Shown: positions 24,432-29,135 of the stretch, piece after piece
How positions within the stretch are numbered: the stretch's first letter is position 1
How the letters are laid out: each line of letters begins with the position of its first letter
Source: CAZAGT01 sp964484515
Lineage (GTDB): Bacteria > Desulfobacterota > DSM-4660 > Desulfatiglandales > HGW-15
NCBI GenBank assembly: GCA_964484515.1
Contig: CAZAGT010000017.1
Coordinates: 1-29,135 of the forward strand
Reading direction: 5' to 3'
Length of the DNA stretch: 29,135 nt
Notes under the pieces: model-generated
Databases searched by the model: none
Seen by the model: the letters and a program-made list of their open reading frames with translations, nothing else
Told to the model about the DNA's origin: nothing
Made by a program: the position numbers and the translations under genes

Positions 24432-26279
24432 TTGCTTCCCTTTCTTGGCGACCTTTTTCTTGGGGCGATAGCTTGTCCGTTGATAGAGCTCCAGGTATTT
24501 GGCGATGGCATGCTTCATGTGTTTGCGTTCACAGATTTCCTGGATGCCCCTTATGTTGTGGTAGTAGTCAAGTTCATTGTAGATCTCGGCGGAACTGCGG
24601 TACAGGTGGTCGGAGCGAACCTGTTTGTCATTGACTTCAAAGCCCCTCGATTTCATGACCCGCGGGCCGGCAAACATCACCAAGGCGCCCGGCTCGGCCA
24701 TGACCACGTCCCCCAACGCAGCGTAACTTGCGATCGCCCCGCCGGTGGACGGATCCGCCAGAATCGATATGTAAGGGAGGTTTTGCTTCTTGAGACGGTT
24801 GACCGATTCGACGGTCTTGACCATCTGCATTAGGGCTGAGATCCCCTCATACAGCCTGGCCCCCCCCGAACAGCAAAGGCTGATAAAGGGTAGGTTCTCC
24901 TGAATCGCAAAATCAACGGCCCGCCTGAATTTTTCTCCGAACACGACACCCATGGACCCGCCACAGTAATAGAATTCACTGATGGCCATCACGACCTGAA
25001 AGTGGTGAATTCGGGCGCTCCCCACCACAAGGGATTCCTTGAATTCCGAGCGCCCCTCTTGTCGAGCGAGGAACTCGCGATAATAGTCCGTTATGGCATC
25101 CTCTCCGAGCAGCTGATCGACCGTGAGGTCACGATAAAGCTCGTGGAAGTTTCCCTGGTCCACGAGGCAGTCGATCCAGCCTGTTGCCCCAAGGGTGTAC
25201 GCGTACCCGCACTCGGGGCAAACATGGTGGTTATCCAGAAAGGTCTTGAGGGGAACCAGCTTGCCGCAACCACGCGTGCGGGTCTGCTTTCCATCTACGG
25301 CGCCGCATTCGATGAATTCCTCTGTCGTTTCCCTTTGCTCCGCCCGCCCATAGTCATCACTGACCTCCGTGAGACTGGAGTAGTTTACGAGCTTGATGTC
25401 CGGCGGTGGTTTGCGAAAGGCCCTCTTGATCGGCTTTTCGATATAACGTCGAATGTCGTAGAACGTTCCGCTCCCTTTCAAGAGCCCGTAGTTCTTGGCG
25501 ATGTTTTCTCTCTTCTTGATGAGACGCCTGACGCGTATCCGCGAGAGGTCTTTGATCGATTTCACCAGGAATTGTCGAATGTTCTCCGCCATCTGGTCGA
25601 GGTCCGTGACGTTTGGGGGCGAGGGGACGATCCGGTCGATAACTCCCAGACTCTTGAGCTCACGCGCCGTCGGCTTCAGGATGGCAAGGGCCTCATCGAT
25701 GCGGGTCGGATCGCGAAATACGATTGACGCCATGCTTTCGGGCGGAGCCGTCGCGTAAAGGGCATCATCCATTTGCCCCCGTATGTCAGTGACCTGAATG
25801 GCAAGGGCACCGCCGCTTCCCCCTTCCCCGAGCACCAGCGAAATCGTTCGGATCGGTATTCGCAAGAACTCCCTGATCAGGTGCGAGATAAAAAAGGCCT
25901 GGAAGCGTTGAGCCGAATACATGGAGATGTCCGCCCCGTACGTATCGATGAGGCAGAAGATGAAGGTCCGATCCGGGTCCGATGCCCTGGCCTCCTCGAG
26001 GAGGTGTAGGATCAGGGAGTGCTCGTCGGAGGTGAGCATACCGTAATTTAGGCGTTTCAAATCATCCGCACTCTTAAGGTCGGACGGCTTGGGTTTCTGC
26101 TGTCCGAGGACGTAGATGTTCTTGTTGAGCATCCTGCAGATCCCAGCCACAAAAGATACCCCGGAGTTGTTGATCAATTCAAAGTCAGGAAACAGCCTGT
26201 TGATGATATCTGATGCCCGGGGTCGAAAGGGGTGCCGCGTGCGCTTCTTAAATATTTCAACCACATCCATCTTTGCCAT
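24417..26279 (-). CDS. Acetyl-CoA carboxylase carboxyltransferase, AccA-AccD fusion
   Basis: 620 aa with both carboxyltransferase halves in one chain. Residues about 1-260 resemble AccA (GEGGSGGALAI oxyanion region, TARELKSLGVIDRIV). Residues about 315-600 resemble AccD, with a zinc finger whose second pair is CPEC while the first is altered (C-x14-C instead of C-x2-C), GGSMGVVFGEKF, CCSGGARLYEG and DPSTGGAIASYAALGD. The order A then D is the reverse of the D-A fusions known from Actinobacteria. ATG 26279 follows AAGGA. Together with biotin carboxylase and carrier protein, not in the window, it would form malonyl-CoA for fatty acid synthesis; another acyl-CoA substrate is possible. It shares the strand with the NUDIX gene 31 bases upstream. 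Confidence 0.88.
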   Translation of the reverse strand: MAKMDVVEIFKKRTRHPFRPRASDIINRLFPDFELINNSGVSFVAGICRMLNKNIYVLGQQKPKPSDLKSADDLKRLNYGMLTSDEHSLILHLLEEARASDPDRTFIFCLIDTYGADISMYSAQRFQAFFISHLIREFLRIPIRTISLVLGEGGSGGALAIQVTDIRGQMDDALYATAPPESMASIVFRDPTRIDEALAILKPTARELKSLGVIDRIVPSPPNVTDLDQMAENIRQFLVKSIKDLSRIRVRRLIKKRENIAKNYGLLKGSGTFYDIRRYIEKPIKRAFRKPPPDIKLVNYSSLTEVSDDYGRAEQRETTEEFIECGAVDGKQTRTRGCGKLVPLKTFLDNHHVCPECGYAYTLGATGWIDCLVDQGNFHELYRDLTVDQLLGEDAITDYYREFLARQEGRSEFKESLVVGSARIHHFQVVMAISEFYYCGGSMGVVFGEKFRRAVDFAIQENLPFISLCCSGGARLYEGISALMQMVKTVESVNRLKKQNLPYISILADPSTGGAIASYAALGDVVMAEPGALVMFAGPRVMKSRGFEVNDKQVRSDHLYRSSAEIYNELDYYHNIRGIQEICERKHMKHAIAKYLELYQRTSYRPKKKVAKKGKQSFVF

Positions 26280-26310
26280 AATGATGTCCTTCTCACACCT
26301 CGTGAATACC

Positions 26311-26754
26311 CTAGCGATCTCCTAGGGCACCGAAATAGTCCCGCAAAATCTTGGCATGGTCAAAGGCCATGCTTTCAGGCAGCGTTTCCCGATCAAAAAC
26401 GCCGATCTCGGCAGCATCATCCGCCGCTCGCGGTCGACCGTCGGCCTCTGCGATGAAGACAACCGAAATGGTATGCTGCCTGGGATCCCGGCGCGGATCG
26501 GAATAGGCACCCAGCTGCGACACCAGCCTCACATCCAGGGATGTCTCTTCCCGTGCCTCTCTAACGGCGGCGGCCTCCAGGCTCTCGCCATAGTCGACGA
26601 AACCGCCGGGCAACGCCCATCCGTGGGGCGGGTTCTTGCGCTTGATCAGAACAATCCCGCCCGCCAGTTCGATAACGACATCCACCGTCGGAACGGGATT
26701 GCGGTAGGCTGTCACGGCCTTTCCACAGTGAGGGCATAGGAGCTGATCCTTCAC
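26311..26754 (-). CDS. NUDIX hydrolase with zinc-ribbon-like N-terminus
   Basis: 147 aa from GTG 26754. This GTG overlaps the stop codon of the upstream phosphatidyltransferase as GTGA and has GGGAGAG just upstream, so translation is probably coupled; a longer frame to 27036 lies inside the neighbour and is rejected. The Nudix box is complete except for the glycine: G51-x5-E57-x7-R65-E66-x2-E69-E70. The N-terminus holds CPHCGK but no second cysteine pair. Substrate is not determinable; family members hydrolyse ADP-ribose, NADH or other nucleoside diphosphates. Confidence 0.9.
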   Translation of the reverse strand: MKDQLLCPHCGKAVTAYRNPVPTVDVVIELAGGIVLIKRKNPPHGWALPGGFVDYGESLEAAAVREAREETSLDVRLVSQLGAYSDPRRDPRQHTISVVFIAEADGRPRAADDAAEIGVFDRETLPESMAFDHAKILRDYFGALGDR

Positions 26755-27455
26755 CGGCCTCGGCTCTCCCTCATCAACTCGGTTCGGACGTGAAGGATCC
26801 GATGAATGGCGGTCAGGTTTGTAAAGACGGCCATCAGCAGGATGGCGCATTTCAACAGTAGGGGGCCGATCGTGGGGATGGCGCCCAGCAAGGAGCCGAT
26901 GATCAGAAGCACCATCCTTTCGGGCCGCTGCATCAGCCCCACCCCGCATTTGATGCCGAGGCCCTCCGCCCTGGCCTTGGTATAGCTCACCATAAAGGTG
27001 CCGACGATCGCCAGAAGGATAAGGATCACGGTCCATGGGCTCGCATGCCCCTGCCCGCCTTGGAAGGCATCGAACGTCCGGCCGCCGGAGAAGTAGTACG
27101 CGAGCCCGATCAATAGCAGCATGTCACCATATCGATCGAGCGTGCTGTCGAAAAAGGATCCGAAGCGGGTGTTCTTATTGGTCTGCCTGGCAATTTGACC
27201 GTCCAGGGTATCGCACGTCCCGGCCAGCACGACCACCCAGGCAGCCCAAAAGAACAGGCCATTCCCAAAAAGGAGGGCCGCTACCAGGCTTAGGATCAAC
27301 CCGAGGACGGATAGGACATGAGGGTGGATCCCCATCCGTCCCAGGAGCTTTCCGACGGGGGTGACAAGCCTGAAGTATCGTGCCCTGTTTTTATCGCTCA
27401 GAAAAACGAGTTCAGCCACCAGAACGTCTCTCGGGAAAATTAGGTTAACGTTCAA
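26751..27455 (-). CDS. CDP-alcohol phosphatidyltransferase
   Basis: Up to 234 aa; the TTG at 27455 has no ribosome binding site and the GTG at 27419 (near GAGAGA) may be the real start. The CDP-alcohol signature is exact: D82-x2-D85-G86-x2-A89-R90-x8-G99-x3-D103-x3-D107. Several transmembrane helices lie on either side (for example VLSVLGLILSLVAALLFG and VILILLAIVGTFMV). It joins a CDP-activated lipid to an alcohol at the inner membrane; resemblance to inositol-phosphate-using members (RPERM motif) is suggestive, not proof. Coupled to the NUDIX gene by a 4-base overlap. Confidence 0.92.
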   Translation of the reverse strand: MNVNLIFPRDVLVAELVFLSDKNRARYFRLVTPVGKLLGRMGIHPHVLSVLGLILSLVAALLFGNGLFFWAAWVVVLAGTCDTLDGQIARQTNKNTRFGSFFDSTLDRYGDMLLLIGLAYYFSGGRTFDAFQGGQGHASPWTVILILLAIVGTFMVSYTKARAEGLGIKCGVGLMQRPERMVLLIIGSLLGAIPTIGPLLLKCAILLMAVFTNLTAIHRILHVRTELMRESRGR

Positions 27456-27479
27456 AAATATCAGAGGTGGTGTTTTTTG

Positions 27480-28256
27480 TCAAAATCCTTGTCTTTCCGC
27501 AGTGTTTCCGGTCAGTGTCAGATTCACTTTCTGAACAGTCTCCTTGAAGGCTCGCATTCCGCCGCCCTCACTGACGATTTGAAGGACTGCCGTCGTGTTG
27601 GTGACGATGACGCCGGAGAGAGAGGTGACCGGGGTTCCCGCGAAGGCCTCGGCTAGAAGCGGCGTTGAGGCACCCAGGAGGACGACTTCGCGACAGGATT
27701 CTGTTGCCGACAGGAGCCCATCGATCGAGTGATTCAATATACTCGTAGACGTGATCAGGGCGACCTGACATTCGGGCAGGAGCCTCGGCGCCTCTTCTTC
27801 GGGGAGCAGGTCATTAACCTTCTTTTTGACCGTCTCGAATATGAGAATGGAGTCGGTTTTCTTCCTCAGTCGCGGCACGAGGGGTGCGAAGTATCCCACC
27901 ATCCCCACCTGGTCTTGGGGCTGGATGCGCACGTGCTCGAGTATATCACCCGCCACCAGCTCGGGCCGCGCTGTGTTGATGAGAGCATTGGCGGTGGCCA
28001 GGGCGACGGCCATTTCGATCCGATCCTGTGAGCCCAGGAAGGCCAGAAGCTGAGAGGCCTTCGTGCCCGCCAGCGCCGGGAGCCCTTCGAAGACCTGACA
28101 TCCCCGGGCGGCCTCCTCGCGAAAGGTGTACGCGAGGCCCATGCGGTTGTCCTCGACCAACACCGCGGTGTAGCCGAGGCCGATACGAACGTCTTTCACT
28201 GCCGCCTTGGCGGCTTCCGGCGGGATCAGCTCTCCGATACGTTCAGATAGGAGCAT
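27480..28256 (-). CDS. DUF364 (Rossmann-like) protein with DUF4213 N-terminus, possible metal-ligand role
   Basis: 258 aa, ATG 28256 with AAGGAG about ten bases upstream. An N-terminal DUF4213-like region (IGLGYTAVLVEDNRMGLAYTFR, about 20-100) and a C-terminal DUF364 domain (VGMVGYFAPLVPRL, VALITSTSILNHSIDGLL, VVLLGASTPLLAEAF, GVIVTNTTAVLQIVSEGGG) are recognisable. This family is called 'putative heavy-metal chelation' and is common in anaerobes; its true function is not known. It lies 24 bases ahead of the phosphatidyltransferase and probably leads a four-gene transcript. Confidence 0.85.
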   Translation of the reverse strand: MLLSERIGELIPPEAAKAAVKDVRIGLGYTAVLVEDNRMGLAYTFREEAARGCQVFEGLPALAGTKASQLLAFLGSQDRIEMAVALATANALINTARPELVAGDILEHVRIQPQDQVGMVGYFAPLVPRLRKKTDSILIFETVKKKVNDLLPEEEAPRLLPECQVALITSTSILNHSIDGLLSATESCREVVLLGASTPLLAEAFAGTPVTSLSGVIVTNTTAVLQIVSEGGGMRAFKETVQKVNLTLTGNTAERQGF

Positions 28257-28285
28257 GAGGGATAACTCCTTAGGTGTTTAGGTAG

Positions 28286-28307
28286 AAGACCGAAGGCTGA
28301 AGGTCTT
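28286..28307 (-). repeat. Hairpin in the leader of the DUF364 gene
   Basis: AAGACC (28286-28291) pairs with GGTCTT (28302-28307), loop of ten bases, with partial extension by flanking GTTTA and TAAAC. It precedes the ribosome binding site at 28266-28271 by about 15 bases; no T-tract. Confidence 0.35.
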
Positions 28308-28485
28308 AAACCATCTATGCTAACAAGTGATCAAGTCCTAATCTTGCCTCCTGACTCCGGTGAATCATCCGTTTTTTTTCAACTGGGAGCCCGTCGAACG
28401 GCAGATGGGGTTTTCCGGCAGCCTCTGTAGGATAGATCAAGGTGCAAATAGAATCAACCGGACTGCCAGGCGCCTGATTGAGCTG
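28308..28485. other. Intergenic region between divergent DUF364 and SPFH genes
   Basis: No gene supported. It should hold the DUF364 promoter and any enhancer for the plus-strand sigma54 promoter, but no clear dyad was found. An eight-T run near 28371-28380 is not preceded by a convincing stem. Confidence 0.4.
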
Positions 28486-28501
28486 TGGCACTTCTTTTGC
28501 A
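28486..28501 (+). promoter_or_regulatory. Sigma54 -24/-12 promoter of the SPFH gene
   Basis: TGGCACTTCTTTTGCA: perfect TGGCAC and TTGCA elements with GG and GC 12 bases apart. Predicted start near 28513, about 100 bases upstream of the ATG at 28616. Confidence 0.85.
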
Positions 28502-28615
28502 AACTTTATCTGCGCGGCAATCCGGCGCTCCGGCCGGTCCTATATTTTGCGATGGGACAGGGTCGCATGACGGATTCATGGGTGACCGGAAAATACTTGA
28601 GGGAGAGTATAAGGC

Positions 28616-29135
28616 ATGGGCAAAGACAACGTGATCTTTATGGAAGTGCTGGAGTGGTTCGACGACACGGGCAAGGAGCTTGTGCACCGGATCCCGGAAA
28701 AGGGGTCAGGCGAAATCAAATTCGGCGCCCAGTTGACGATCAGAGAGAGCCAGGCCGGGGTGTTCTTTTATCAGGGCAAGGCCGTCGAGGCCTTCGGGCC
28801 CGGCCGGCACACCCTGAAAACGGCCAACATCCCTGTACTGAACAAGGTCATGAGTATCCCCTGGGGTCTCACCAGCCCACTGCGGGCCGAGGTCTATTTT
28901 GTGAACATGAAGGTGTTCCCGAACCTCAAATGGGGTACACGGGATCCGGTTGCCTTCAAGGATTCCGAGCTGGGATTGATACGTCTGCGCGCCTTCGGGG
29001 TATTCAACCTCAGGGTTGTCCAGCCCCTGCTCTTCATCAACAGCCTGGTGGGCACCCAGGGGATGTATACCACCCAGGAGATAGAGGAGTATCTGAATCG
29101 GGTCATCGTCTCGCGCTACAACGACTACATGGGGG
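28616..29135 (+). CDS. SPFH-domain (YdjI-like, 'virion core') protein, C-terminus cut by window edge
   Basis: Partial gene, 173 codons visible and open to the right edge. ATG 28616 is preceded by GGGAGAG at about 10 bases. The product begins MGKDNVIFMEVLEWFDDTGK and includes the typical SPFH block (GSGEIKFGAQLTIRESQAGV, FGPGRHTLKTANIPVL, RLRAFGVFNLRV), matching YdjI-type proteins, which usually end in a zinc-ribbon tail that would lie beyond the window. In Bacillus the YdjI relative works with a PspA homologue at the membrane. The sigma54 promoter in front fits a membrane-stress role like that of psp genes. That link is inference. Confidence 0.88.
   Translation, partial: MGKDNVIFMEVLEWFDDTGKELVHRIPEKGSGEIKFGAQLTIRESQAGVFFYQGKAVEAFGPGRHTLKTANIPVLNKVMSIPWGLTSPLRAEVYFVNMKVFPNLKWGTRDPVAFKDSELGLIRLRAFGVFNLRVVQPLLFINSLVGTQGMYTTQEIEEYLNRVIVSRYNDYMG

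Noticed and set aside
26755..27036. N-terminal extension of the NUDIX hydrolase
   Set aside because: Falls inside the phosphatidyltransferase gene in another frame; the coupled GTG at 26754 explains the start better.
1..29135. CRISPR arrays, insertion sequences, rRNA or attachment sites
   Set aside because: No regularly spaced repeats, transposase motifs or rRNA-like sequence were seen on either strand.

Overview
The window looks like a draft or metagenomic scaffold (one run of 10 N at 14133-14142) from a Gram-negative bacterium, most likely an uncultured member of the Desulfobacterota/Deltaproteobacteria. The pointers are an exosortase (XrtA/PEP-CTERM) exopolysaccharide locus, several sigma54-dependent regulators, paired PilT ATPases with an MJ0042 zinc-ribbon protein, a one-chain AccA-AccD carboxyltransferase and a DUF364 protein. 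The taxon is inferred from gene content only.

Left part, about 1-17,000, almost all on the minus strand: an XrtA/PEP-CTERM locus. In transcription order it holds the TPR lipoprotein PrsT, a membrane protein with a coiled coil and a RelE/ParE-like C-terminus, a single-domain receiver, an FHA-GAF-PAS hybrid histidine kinase, a sigma54 activator with a degenerate receiver, one PEP-CTERM substrate protein, a second sigma54 activator with no receiver, an exopolysaccharide export protein, an outer-membrane beta-barrel, a Wzz/GumC-type chain-length protein and the locus ATPase, which is cut by the left edge. The exosortase and the glycosyltransferases are not in the window and would be expected past the left edge. 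Close matches to the sigma54 -24/-12 promoter lie upstream of prsT, the PEP-CTERM gene and the chain-length gene. With the two activators encoded between them, this looks like a self-contained RpoN-controlled polymer and protein-sorting module.

Middle part, about 17,100-22,200: a plus-strand GHMP-family sugar kinase, then a minus-strand operon of two PilT-type retraction ATPases and a zinc-ribbon/pseudo-receiver protein, then a GNAT acetyltransferase. About 350 bases at 22,227-22,578 have no gene but carry several hairpins ending in a plus-strand intrinsic terminator, a candidate structured RNA.

Right part, about 22,600-29,135: a small zinc-ribbon protein, malate dehydrogenase and a conserved small protein on plus; convergent to them a minus-strand set with DUF364, CDP-alcohol phosphatidyltransferase, NUDIX hydrolase and an AccA-AccD fusion; and at the right edge an incomplete SPFH (YdjI-like) gene preceded by another very good sigma54 promoter. 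All functions are read from sequence motifs; no database search was possible.
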